NCBI RefSeq assembly: GCF_037038585.1
Contig: NC_092560.1
Span: forward strand, 63,306,049 to 63,370,048
DNA from: Patagioenas fasciata
Taxonomy: Eukaryota; Chordata; Aves; Columbiformes; Columbidae
Length of the DNA: 64,000 bases
Direction of reading: 5' to 3'
Each line of letters starts with the position of its first letter. The first letter of the stretch is position 1. A program made the position numbers and the translations under genes. Under the pieces are notes generated by a model, which was not told the origin of the DNA, made no database searches, and saw nothing but the letters and a program-made list of their open reading frames with translations. Below are positions 24,101 through 36,245 of the stretch, piece by piece.

Positions 24101-26638
24101 TCTGACATAATAAGAGCTGACAGAAAAGAGCATAGATGTATATCTTCTGTGAGATGTCTCAAAGTCTCTGACAGCTGCATTCAGTGCTGTATTTGGGCTG
24201 TGATTTTCAAAAGAGTACAAGGATGTACGTACTCACATTCTGTGTGAGCTGAGGCCTTTGAAACTTAGACGTAACATTTGCTGCAAGAAATACTCTTTGC
24301 TGAATAGTAATCTTTGCTAGACATACAAGGAACAGTGTTACCCAGACCAGGAGTACTCCAAACAAATATAGAATGACATGCACATGATAACCTTGCTAAT
24401 AAACTTAGTGAAATCTATGCTGGTTTACTCAGACAAGGAAATCAACAGTGTAATTGAAATAAACTTTATAGTGAGTGGTGCCATGGCTATGGAAAGAGCA
24501 CCCAGGTGCTCTATAAGGGCTTATCGTATCAGCAAGGGTGCTGAAAGAAGGTCAAGAAACAGGGTATTATATCTCCCTATATCTCCACTGATATATTGTC
24601 AACCCACTGAAACAATATTCTCAACTTTTATAAGGTTTGAAGGCAAACAGGAGCAAACTGTCTGAATCTTAAGCTAGTAGAACATCCAGTACATTAGGAA
24701 TCAAGAAATGTGCTCCCAGCAAAGAAATACTTACAACATAAAAGATTAACTCTGTGCTGATTGTGATACTAGTTTTCAAGAATCCTGCAAAATGTAGCAG
24801 CAAAGTAGTGGTGGATGGCTGCAATACTGAAGACAGTGAGGGGCATTTTAATGTTTATCATGTAACAATTAACAACGTTACATGAGATTAATTGGTTTTG
24901 TCAAAGGTAAGGATACAGTTGGATAACACATAAAGTTTCTTAATAAAAATGTTCTCAAGCATATCCATTTGTCTACAGAAGTGGCTCCTACTAACGAGAT
25001 CCCATGTTTTGTCTCGAGATGCAAACCAAAGACTGGAAGCATAAGAGCTGATCATAGAGTGATAGCATGAAAGTGATAAGAAAATTCAATAGACAAGTTA
25101 CAGATATAACACAACATTCTGGACATATATGAAAAATAGGCTAGAATAAGTAGGCTTCAGGAGACATCATGACAGACTGAAACAACATAATTTAGGAGAA
25201 TTCCAAGTAGGAGGAACAACGGATCATTCAATAGCTCATGGGAATGTAACTGGAGACAGACATTCAACAGGGAGAATATAGCTTCCAAGCTGGTCTCATT
25301 CTGCATGTGATAAGGTCAAAAAAGGACCTAAAAGATTGTAGGACCATACAGCATTTGCAGAATTTGGTGGACCAAATGGAGCAAGAGTAAAATGCATATA
25401 TGTGGGAGTATTTTATGAGAGCTACAACACAGGGAGACAAGCAGACCAACTGTAAGTGTGATAAAGGAGAAAATGCAAGAACGCAGTTAAGGATGGAGGA
25501 AGGGAGATCTTTGAGCTAATGTTACAGATAGCTAAGCTGTTTGTAGAAGAGAAATTTATAAGAGATTTATGAGGCATTTTGAACTCTCAGCAACAACAAA
25601 GAACAAAGTGTTGGGAATTTTAGAACTGGCTCATTAAAACCAGAGAAATGATGGAAAGGACTTTGTGGGATAAGATAGCTTAAAGACTGTGCAAACTGAT
25701 TGTGTTGGACTGAGAACAGCATTTCTCCAGCATTTTTAAAGAAGCATTGAAGTAGACAGTAATAAATATCACAAAACTTCCTGCTCATTACAGTTTATAA
25801 ATTCCTGTTTGTGACATTTTTTATACCCAGCCCTTACGCAGAAGAGATAACAGTTGAATAGCAATGTAGTTGCTGGAAAATAGGAGTGGGAGTAGACAGA
25901 AAGATTGACTCCATGTGTCCTGGGAGTCATAGCACACTTATAAAATTTGCTGGAGAGATTGAAATTAGATGATCTTCACCAATCCTTCTGATGTGACTAA
26001 TAATTTTGGTGCCTACAGAAGAAAGAAAATATGATACACAGGATGATTGGGGACTTGAAGGAAGTAGAAAGAAAAATGGGACTTGAGATAAAGATAAAAC
26101 CAACTATGGCCTTTAATCTGACAAGAGGATTTTAGACCAGCTTCTCTAGCAGCTGTTAACTGTAAATATCAGAACTTCAGTCACTGAAGTAACTCGGAGC
26201 ATTGACAATCAGAATATCAGTAAGAACACTGATATTAGGGCAAATCTGAGGAGGTAAATGTGTGTTCCTTTATTTTAAAATCAGAAAAACAGAGTTTAGG
26301 ACATACTAGACCATTTTCATGTATTTTGTTTTTTGCAGAAGTGACACTTGGTCACTTACTAAAAAGACAGAGAAAGAAACTAAGTAACTTCAGAAATAAA
26401 ACGCTGCTAAAGGATGTGTGAGTAAGATTTAATTAGGAATGACGAGGGGTCAATAAAGAACATGACTAGTTATTTAATCCCTATAGCTTCTGAGGGCTAA
26501 GTGTGTCTTTAGAGTGACACAAGATAGCCCAAGAAGCATGTGGGGAAAGCCCTTCCACTGCTGCTTGAGGCTGGTCAATCAAAATGAAGTGGAAACAGTA
26601 AGTTGAAACTATGTTCTTAATGTGTGGGATGAGCTATG
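21185..26638. other. Non-coding; purine-rich + strand in the second half
   Basis: No exon or repeat family recognised. Between about 24.4 and 26.6 kb the + strand is visibly enriched in A and G over T and C, unlike the T-rich + strand after 43.7 kb. Candidate frames such as 24378-24665 (95 codons) show no domain. Confidence 0.45.
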
Positions 26639-26701
26639 CAAAAACAAAAAAACCAAAACCAACCAACCAACCAAACAAAAAAAAACACAACAAAAAAACC
26701 A
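26639..26701 (+). repeat. A-rich low complexity with (CCAA)n
   Basis: Runs of A separated by CC and C, including (CCAA)3. The reverse-strand open frame over it (26609-26887) is a by-product of this composition. Confidence 0.9.
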
Positions 26702-29474
26702 TGCTCTAACAGAAAGGGTTTTGGGCAAACTGAGGAACAATGGCTCCTTATGATCTCTGAAACCATGGATGAAGCAAATAAATAGGAATGAATGGACCAT
26801 CAGCAAAGACTTGTGCTTTGCAGGCATAGTCACACAGTAAGAGACAGTCATATAACAGATAGAGACATCATGATTATGGTCTGCCAAATGATAAGCAAAC
26901 CAAATTTTAAGCCATTATCACCATTTACAACATTCCTGAGTTCACTCATCTAGATCTCAAAATAAACAAAAGATGACCCTCATATTATAAGAGGTTCTAC
27001 TTCAGCTTAAACAAAAGTTTGAACATATTCCCCATGTCCAAAAAGATGTGGAGAATGTCCAGCTGCCACTGATGCCGATGCCAATGCATCTGAGGTGACA
27101 GTGAAGTTGGGTTGTAGGTGCTTATGATGCACACTGTACTGCAGGACTGGCCACACACAATATTGAAAGTAACAACAAAAACTGAAATGTAGCTTACTGC
27201 TCATTTATAATATGCTGCAGAAGCTGCACAAGGAAATAATATGCCCAGAATTATCAAGCAGGGTGTGGATTTCAAGACAGATTTAATTGCCATTATGAAA
27301 GAAAAATCTTTCCCACTTATTTTCTGGAGACTCTATCTATCTTTTTTTCCTAAGTATTTGAAAATGCACCTACTGCTGCCCTGAAATACACAGTTGTGAA
27401 TAATAATGCTCCTGGTTCTTGCATTTAAAACATTATCCCTGGAGCCAAACAATACCTCTGCAGCAATTTGAACTACTACAGAAGCAGTTACATTGTGGCT
27501 TTCCTCATACAACAATGCCACATTCCCGAAATCAGGACATATAGGTTTTGGTTTTTTTTTTTCCTTAAAGAGTGTGTCTAAGCCCTGGATGGTCATGCTT
27601 GAGGATGCTCCCCAATGTATCTAAAGCAGGTACACATAAGTTGTTGTTGTCCACTCTAACACAGCTAACCACTAGCAATTCCCAAACTCTTATTCCGTGT
27701 GATTTCAGGGAACCACAAAGGGAGCACCATCTTTGGACTTGGAAATGCAGAGAAGGTTATTTTCCTTCTGTGAGTGATTTTATTAAAAAAAATTGTTTTT
27801 AACTAGCAATTTTCTTCTAAGTTCTATCTACAACTGATAACAGAAATAAAAGATACACCAATGTCTTCTGGGAAGATCTGGTAGCACAGAGAGAAGAGAA
27901 ATTATTTTACAAATACCCTCCAGATTTGAAGACAGAGTGCAGCAAATGTGACCATACAAGCTGAAATGAATTTGAAGCTAAATCTGTATTTTAAGAATAC
28001 AAAAACAACTTAGGGTGAGTCACTGGAGAGGCAAAAGTAACCACAAAGTTTGTGCACAGTCTATACAGTGAGAGTGACATGGTTTCTAAAACCTTCAATT
28101 TCTGTTGGTTTAGGGGAACTAAACACATCCTTTAAACAAAACACTATATTTTTGCAAAGTTCATGCTTTGCAAAAATGAAAAAATTACTGAAGACAATAA
28201 CTCTTCAGTGCTGTAATCATAAAAACTGTGGGAAGGGTATATACTTCTGAAAAGCTTACACACAGGTCACCCTGGAAATGAGTATCTGAACCACGGACCT
28301 GGCCTGCAAATTATTAGTTGAAGAGAAAGAATACTTTTCAGTACAGTTGCTTTTATAATTCAGAGAATCTCTTCTGGATGGATTTTGAGATACAGTATGA
28401 CAGAGGAGATACAATTTTATTAATTTCATAAAAATTGGGATCCTAGTTTTTGCCAAATAATGCTGAGCTCTAGTGTAGCCACAGACTTGCTATCTAGACT
28501 ATTATCTTTGAGAAATCACTAAAATTTCTCTTCATGCAACTTTTTTTACCTACTGAGAACACATCACTCCTCTTTTACAAGTGGAAAGTCTGTATAAATT
28601 TTTCTCAACAACTCACCATGACAGAGTGAACTGCAGCTTATGTTTCAGCATTTTTTAATTGAGAATATTCTGAATATGTATTATGTTTTCATTGCCGCAG
28701 GTAGTTCAAAGTATAATAGTATCTCTCTTCTGTAAAGGCTGAAAAATTGTTACTTAAAGTGTCCTGTGCATTTGGCTCAGAACTCTGCATACTTGAGGCA
28801 AATAATTCCTTAAATAGTGTGTGTGACAGAGGTAATACATGTCTTTTTCACCTGTCTGTGAAAGCCAAGTCACTCTGTAGAAAGGCTTCAAGTCTCATCC
28901 AGCAGCAAAAAGACTGTAGGAGCCTGAATCCTTAATGCAGTAATTGAGGCACTTTCATGGACTAATGGAAACTCAGGTTCTGGTCCTGTTTAAAGGGCCG
29001 TTTATGTGAAAGAGTATCTGGATTCAGTCCTTGGAGCAAGGGTTAGAATTCAGATCTCCCCTTCTCTTCAGAAGTACCCAACTTAACATATTTAAAATGT
29101 CGTTCTCATAATCTTCCCCTGTTTTAGTAGGAATCTGGATTAATCTGTGTCATTCGTATTTTGTATTTGCTCTCTCTAGGCATCTTTTGCAATGAGAACA
29201 CTGATGTAAAGCAGTTCCCTGCACCTGAAGATCAGAGAATCAGTTATGAAAGTCAAATGCACAAGGGCGAGGCAATGTGTGACTTTGAAGTACCTAACAA
29301 AGAAGCAGATATTGGAAGCCAGGCTTTCCAAAAATTTGTTCAATGCCTTTTCTAGCCTCAGGTCTGTTTATCTCAGTAGGCATCTGAAAATAGCTCACAG
29401 CATCTGGAACACAGTGATTTCCTGCAAACTAATATTCAAAACTGTAAACCTCCACTCACGTAATGTTACAACAT
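26702..29474. other. Non-coding; nothing recognised
   Basis: AT-rich DNA with scattered short open frames. No promoter-like CpG cluster, splice-flanked coding exon, RNA gene or recognised transposon. Confidence 0.5.
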
Positions 29475-29498
29475 GTATCACAGTATCACAGTATCACA
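29475..29498 (+). repeat. (GTATCACA)3 octamer repeat
   Basis: Three perfect copies of the octamer GTATCACA. The unit length and sequence resemble the reverse-complement tails of CR1 elements ('aatcacag'), but no CR1 body follows on the right. It may be an orphan tail of a nearly complete 5' truncation or a chance microsatellite. Confidence 0.75.
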
Positions 29499-32400
29499 GC
29501 GTATGGCCTTCATGCTTGTAAAGTACTGTGTGTTAAGGATAAGACTGACAAAGATACAGATGCTGTTTAGAGCACAGGAGGAAATATGCTGAAATAGCTC
29601 ATTATTTGGCTATTATCTATGTAATGCAGGGGCCAAAAATGTTGAAAACAGATTATTTTTCCCTGTGTATATTGACAAAGAAGAGGTTACCCAAGGTTTT
29701 CTATGCATTTGGCTCAAAGATGCTGCAATATGAGAACATGTGATTTGTTAGGGAAATCCTATGTGACTCTTCTACAGCAGCTAACCAAGTAAACAAGAAG
29801 TGAGCTGGAACTTTCTGTACAAGGACTTTTACTGGAATTGTTCAGAAGCTTTTGAATATACTCAGGTTTCCTTGGGAGGTTCCCTCCGTGTTAGATCTGT
29901 TGCTGCAGGCATCATCAGTCAAACAAATGAACTTTGAACAACTTAAGATTTTGGACTTCAGAAAAGGTTTTTCACCCCTTTAGAAATTCATGGTCATTGT
30001 AGTGGTTTCTATGTGAGTTGATAGGCTTTTAAAAATATGGCCTATACTTCTATGTTTTTATAGGAAAGAAATAGCATAAATATAAATTAATTAACCTTTG
30101 ACCATAACAATTTTACTGATAATCTTAATGTATAACATGAGTATCTTTACAAGGCCACAGTTCACCTTTGTGCATATATCCACGTGTGGGTTTTCAGACA
30201 TTCAAGGTGGCATCTGTCTATGTCATTACATCTAAAATAATTCAAAACTTCCTATCTCATTCTAAGCTTTCATCTATGAAAACCACCAGTGTAATTCTTT
30301 TCTTGACTCTAATGCAAAGTATATGGACACCCCTGAATGATGAAAGCATCAAGTCTATCATGATCAAATTACACCTCTCAGAAGTCAATGGTAAATTCTT
30401 CTTATAAGTTCATAAGCAGACAACATGAAGAGCGTGATTATTGCTGGAAAAGCTACCTGAGCAAAGCACATCAGCTCATTATTGTTAATTATTTTTAGCC
30501 TTCATGGGGCACTGATATTTCCAGAGGTACATTAAGATCTGCACAATTTCTGTAACAGAATTTGGACATTGATTTTTTAAAAATTATTTTAAAATTTCAC
30601 TTATTCTGATATGAAAGTGGTTGTGTATATTTGTTGGTGGTATACATTTGTGTATATTTACCCCTCTTTTGTTCCCTGTCTGTTTCTTCTCACTTAGTTT
30701 TCTTGTGCAAGCACTTCCACATAATTTCAGAGGCGGGATCTGTACTCTGAAATGTTGGTTTGCGCTTGCAGAAACAAATATGAATGGTGGGCTCCTTTAC
30801 CTTTAAAATTCATCTCGACTTTACACTGACTATGCCTGTTGGGCTATGCTCAGTGACAAGAACACAGTAATATTTTATGCCAAAATTTGGGAACTACTGG
30901 ATTTGCAAAGCCCTGCCCATTGTTCTCAGAGTAATCCTCCATTTCCACCTTAACCACCCCGTGCTTTCCATTAGTTTCCAATAAAGAAATTGCCTGTGAA
31001 AATTATTTCTCATGCCATATATACTGACACTTCTAAATTGTTTGAGTGAAGAACAAAAAAACCCCAAACTCTAACCTCTTAAAATATGCATATTTATGCA
31101 AGATTTATTTGTAAATGCACACCAGATACTGTTTGGTTATCTACATTTTCAGGTTTGTTGCCTCCTCTTTAGGCTGTAGTGATAACCATTCAGGATTAAA
31201 GTGAAACATCACCTTGGACACTGAGCAACTGCTCAGTGCTCAGTAGTTACAGTTTATATCTAGGATATTTCTAAGATGCATGTCTCCTGTCATTTTGGGT
31301 AGTTTTATAGGAACCTTCCAAGCAGTATTTCTTCTCCTACCTCCATTTTACTTGAGTAACTAACATTCAGAGAATGCAGCAGTGACAGAGTCAGACCTTT
31401 TGTGAGGTATTTTAGTTTACTGGCAAAGAACCTAATAACACTGTAACCTTGGGTACTCTGGGCTCTAAGAGCTAGAATCTCTTTCACTACTCATAATTCC
31501 CTCTTTCAGCCAGCAATCTCAGGAGCTGTCATCTAACTTTCTCAGGTGCTCGTCACAAGTGCTTCTGCACTGACATCTGTTTTTTCCATGCTACTTTCTC
31601 TTCCTGCTCATTTACTTGTCTGTTGGCTATACAGACCTTCACAAATATATACTAGAAGAGTCCTCCTACAAACCTTTGGGGTAGGAAAACATATCTTAGT
31701 TGAAGTCAGTCTGTGCTCTTTTCTACAAAATAACAGTAGACTCACACTTACCCTGGACTATTTTTGTTTTCAGTTGTGCTATTCTGAAGAGGTGGGAAAC
31801 TGGACAAATGTCTTAGAGATGCTGGAACACCCCAAGACAGTGCTGTGGCTTCACCTGGAAACAACATAGCCTATTACGTCTTTATATGCCTTTTGTAAAT
31901 CTGTGAGATCAGCGCTGAAGGATGTGCTTTGTAGGCATTCCAAGCTCTTGTCATCAAAATCATGTCAATATAATCACACTCAAAAGAGCACTGAGGAAGC
32001 AGAGACTGCTGATGGCTAAGGTAGCTCTACACACTTTCTTTTCTCTAGGTCTGAATCTGCACATCTTCTCTTGCTTTTCACAAGCCATCAGCACCTCAGG
32101 TTTTGCTGGATGAATGAGTCACACAAAAAGAGTGTAATGGAGATCCTCTTCTGCTCATGGAATATCACAGATTCTTCACTATCTAAGTAATTTTGTAATA
32201 TTTTAGATGCTATATATTCATTCTTCTGAACCAATTAAGCTCAAACAGGAGATTGTGAAGGTCACAAAAACCACAGACTGTAAAGGTAAAATTTTGTGGA
32301 ATATATTCCCTTGACAGAGTTAATTATTGCCTCACTTTCTGAGGACTGTAGAACCAAATTGAATAATTTTATTATAATAATTTAAAAAAATATGGAAAAT

Positions 32401-35400
32401 GTACCAGACTGGAACTAAAGGAAACCTAACTTTGTAAATAAAGGAACACGCACAATTTAGATAGTGATTGTTCACAGATTGGTCAGCAATTAATACTCAT
32501 GTACTAAGATTATTCAAGAGCTGCACAATGTTGTTTCTCTTTTGCCTAAAAAAGAGGATTTCATGGACAAAATCCTTCCTTCAGAAAAAGCAAAATGCAT
32601 TGACCTTGAAACTTGAAAAAATTATTCAGTACTCCATTAATTTCAAAAGTAAAATTGCAAAATCACAAATTATGTGTTAATTACATTTGTTTGCAAGAGC
32701 AAGCATTAACACACATCTTTTAAACATCATTAATTGGCTTTTAGAAATAAAATTATGGGGGGAAGAATGAGTCATAGTGGTAAAGAATCAATCTTTCTAA
32801 TGATAATGTCATTAAAGTTATCCCCTCAGTTCCATTCATCTTTTTTCAGGAGAAGCTTTGTGAGGGCATAGGTCATACTACAGAGAGTTCAATTCTTTTC
32901 TCACTAAAACTGACAGCAAATGGTTGCATAGACTTGATCTGTTCCTGCATCCATCAAAGACAACGGATTCATACTCACTTTGCTGAGCCAGGTTTGATAT
33001 TAAACGTTTATGCTAATAAATATGTAGCTGTTTTATGTCCCTTAACAAAATTTAACAGTTACATGGCTTTATCTTTCCAGATTGCTGGAAGCAGCAAATG
33101 ACTAGCTAAACACAAAGATAACCCTTCCTCTCTAATCTTTAGAGTCCCATGCTTCCTATTTGTTTCCAGTACAGAGATTTCCTGTGAAAGATATTTCTCT
33201 GTACAGAGCTGCAATTAGAGGAGAAAATTTAAGGTATCTCTGTGAGGATATTTAGAGGGTTGGTTCTGCAGCTTGTGGTTTATCTCAAAAGCTAGGAGCA
33301 GTGTCACATTCAGTCAATGACTGCCGCAATATGAAATGAGGGCTAGTTCTCCAGAAATTTCTGTGCCACTTGGGGCCACAGAGGGTAGTCCTCTGCAATA
33401 AAGTGCATGAGTAGCCCTTTAGCCAGCTTCAGAATAATAAAAGGAAACAGCAATAGAAAGGGGAAGAACAAAAAGGAAAAAGCAAAAACAAGGAGAGAGA
33501 AAGAGAGAAAGAAGCAACAGCATTTGTAGAGCAGTAGCAAGACATTTTTTGGTGTTTGAGGTAATACTGTACCCCAAACTTTCTCTTCTCAAACTGAAGT
33601 GTTTGCTTCTGGGTTGGTCTGAGACTGTGCTGAGTAGTTCCTATTGGAAGCACACCTTATTCCTGTTCTTCCTCTTACCAGCTCTGGGAACTCATCCCAC
33701 AAGTAAACTGGTACAAATTCCCCCCAAAGCCTTTGGTAAACTCTCTCTTTCTGTAGCCAGAGCCAGCTGCACTACCAGGACAGACTTCACATCCATGTGA
33801 AATAGTAACAGCCAGCCTGCAGTTTCTCTGGCAACCACTTCTTGGAAAAAAACGGTAATTTATGCAACGACCTATGGAGCATATAAACTTATCTCCTAAT
33901 CTGAGATTCTCACTCTGGAGCTGTGGACATGGAGGCAGTGAGATGCCTGCTTTTGTATCACTGCAGGACAGTGCTACCCTGTACTCCGAGCTCAAACCAG
34001 TATCATCAGCCCCTGCTTCCTGAGAGTCAGGTTTTCTCACTGCTGCTGAGCTCTGGTTGGCACTCACCAATGGCTACTGTAGCTCCTACCTCCTTCAGAT
34101 GTGGAGGGTTTGGGGTAAATTTTTACCACTTGGACACTAAAGAAAAACCTGTCACTGGCATAACTGATGTTAAACTGTAGAAGGAGCGGAAACTTCAGTA
34201 AGTCTTTCTATCAAGGCTTTCTTGTGTGGGTTTCTCTGTGGGAGAGATCAGGACATTTTGGAATAGATCAACATAACGAGTTGTGTTCCTCTGAAGTCTG
34301 GGAAAGTGACAGGATTGCACAAGATGGGTCAAGTCTGCTGCCTTTAATAAGGCACGGGGTGAATCATTGTGTGACTGTCATAGGTAAATACAAGTGTCTT
34401 TCCAACTTCTTCAACAAGTCTAAGTATTCTGTGTGAAAAATACATGGCTTCTGCACCTGAATACACAAAAAAATGCATACCCTGGAATGGGGGCCAGAAG
34501 TTTGAACTTCCCCCTCCCTGCCCAGGCACTACTGTTTGCACAATCACCTTCACTTCTGCTCCAGCTTTTTCAGCCCCTGTAGTTTCACGTTTGTGTTTTT
34601 TTACGGGATGTCCATGCTTCAAAAGTAGAGTGGACAGTGCCCTCTAGCCTGATGAGGTAGTCAGAGCACCCTGTGGAAATGGGGAACGTCCTCCGGACCA
34701 CCCTTACTCGTTGTACCCAAGCTCTTCCACTTCCAAAGCAAGCCTTTAACTGCCTTTGTAGCTGGAGGTGATATTTTCACCAACATCTGATGGCATCTGT
34801 TGTTTCTCTCATGTGACTTCAGAGGGAGAAAGTTCTCTGGTGTTTACATCCAAAGGAGGATTTCAGGCCACAAAGGCCATTTGAGGAGGCCTGAGGACTG
34901 TGACTATGTAGCACAAGATGTAACACAAAAGACTGATGTTAGTGTCATCATCTCCAAAGCCAGGAGAGACTCCATCTAAATGCGACTCTACACAGTGTGT
35001 ATATTCTACATTTCAAAGGTCAAGAGAGTTTTCTTTGGCATCGGTCTTGCTAATTACACGCATAAGAAGGAAGACTACATGTAAGGCCAGGGGTCTGGGA
35101 CAAGGCATGGTGAAACTGGTGCCTGCTGGTGTGTATTAAAAGATGGGAGACAACAATACCTTGGTTTACAGAGCTGTGTAGGAAAGCAAAACTGGAAAAA
35201 GAAATAGGACAACCGGAATTTCCTTTGGGGTAGAACAAGTGCCCTGTGCTCAGCAGGTTGCTTCCTGTGAGCCTTTTCCCCTGTTCACTAGATGTCTGTA
35301 AGGATCTGTAATTATATATTTTAAGTTCAGCAAAGACTGTGTCTGGATTTTGATTTTTTGAGTTCTCAATTTTCCTTTAAATGAAGGAGAACTAGCAACC

Positions 35401-36039
35401 TAACCAAAGTATGAGTTCTGTAATGCCCATAACTTGCACATGTTCCTCTCCAGGCTGCATTCCATAGCAGCACCATGCATAAAACAGGGAAGAGGCACAG
35501 GTTGAAGAGGCATTCAGCACTTGAAACTTGCAAAAGCCAGCATGACAGAATCAAACACCTTTACTGGGGCTTCACTGAAGTACCTCTAAAATTGGAACTA
35601 GGACCCTAATAAAGGCTTCCTGGATGTATGTTGTCCTAAAGGCAGGTACTCCTCCCAGGAAAGGTAGTTTCCATGTTCCAGGGGGCACCCAAATTACTTG
35701 ATTATAGAGGTTTGTGGAAGATGAACATTAGTCTAGTGCTGAGATGTGGGGTCACAAAGAGCAGAGTCCAGATGATCTTTGCAATTATGGCCACAGCTCT
35801 GCTCCCTCAATTGTGTCTATGTTGCTTCAGACAATGGACAAAAGGCAAGCTCCCTGTTTTCCTCAGGTTACTGCTGTAAGTCCATCCCGGCTATTGCAAG
35901 TGTGCTTGAGTCCCTGGCCATGCCTGAAATACTCCAGCCTAGTGGCTAAGGCACATAACTGAAGGCTGAACTCATCACTTCTCCCGGTCTAAGGATAGCC
36001 TAGAGCCCAGGACTGTAGTTTGACACACGGCAGGAGTTC
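29499..36039. other. Non-coding; purine-rich patch at 33447-33520
   Basis: No coding exon or repeat family recognised. Around 33447-33520 the + strand is A/G-rich, with GAGAGAAAGAGAGAAAG inside it. The DNA is somewhat GC-richer from 33.6 to 35.1 kb, which explains the longer open frames there (33675-34070 on -, 34344-34622 on -). None has a domain I recognise. Confidence 0.45.
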
Positions 36040-36123
36040 TCCTTCAACTTTTGCCCTCAGCTATTTATTCCAGACCTATAGTCCTTCAACTTTTGCCCTT
36101 GGCTGTTTATTCCTGTTTATTCC
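36040..36123 (+). repeat. 42-bp tandem duplication
   Basis: The block starting TCCTTCAACTTTTGCCCT at 36040 recurs at 36082, with CAGCTATTTATTCC in the first copy and TGGCTGTTTATTCC in the second. The period is exactly 42 bp, with only a few differences over the first 32 bases. A further short TTTATTCC copy follows. It looks like a local slippage or unequal-crossover duplication. Confidence 0.85.
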
Positions 36124-36221
36124 TACCTCCTACCAGCCTTCCAGTGGCTCAATATTTGTCTTCAGTGTAATTCATGGCAGCAGAACTATTCAGTTGAAAA
36201 TACCTTGAGGGAATTTTAATT

Positions 36222-36245
36222 AAAAAAAAAAAAAAAAGAAAAAAG
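36222..36245 (+). repeat. Poly-A run
   Basis: A 15-base A run at 36222-36236, then GAAAAAAGG. It has no recognisable retrotransposon body upstream; the preceding sequence is unique-looking. Confidence 0.8.

Noticed and set aside
33675-34070. 131-codon reverse-strand open frame
   Set aside because: No domain recognised. Frames in other phases are also open here because of local GC content, and no splice-site support was found.
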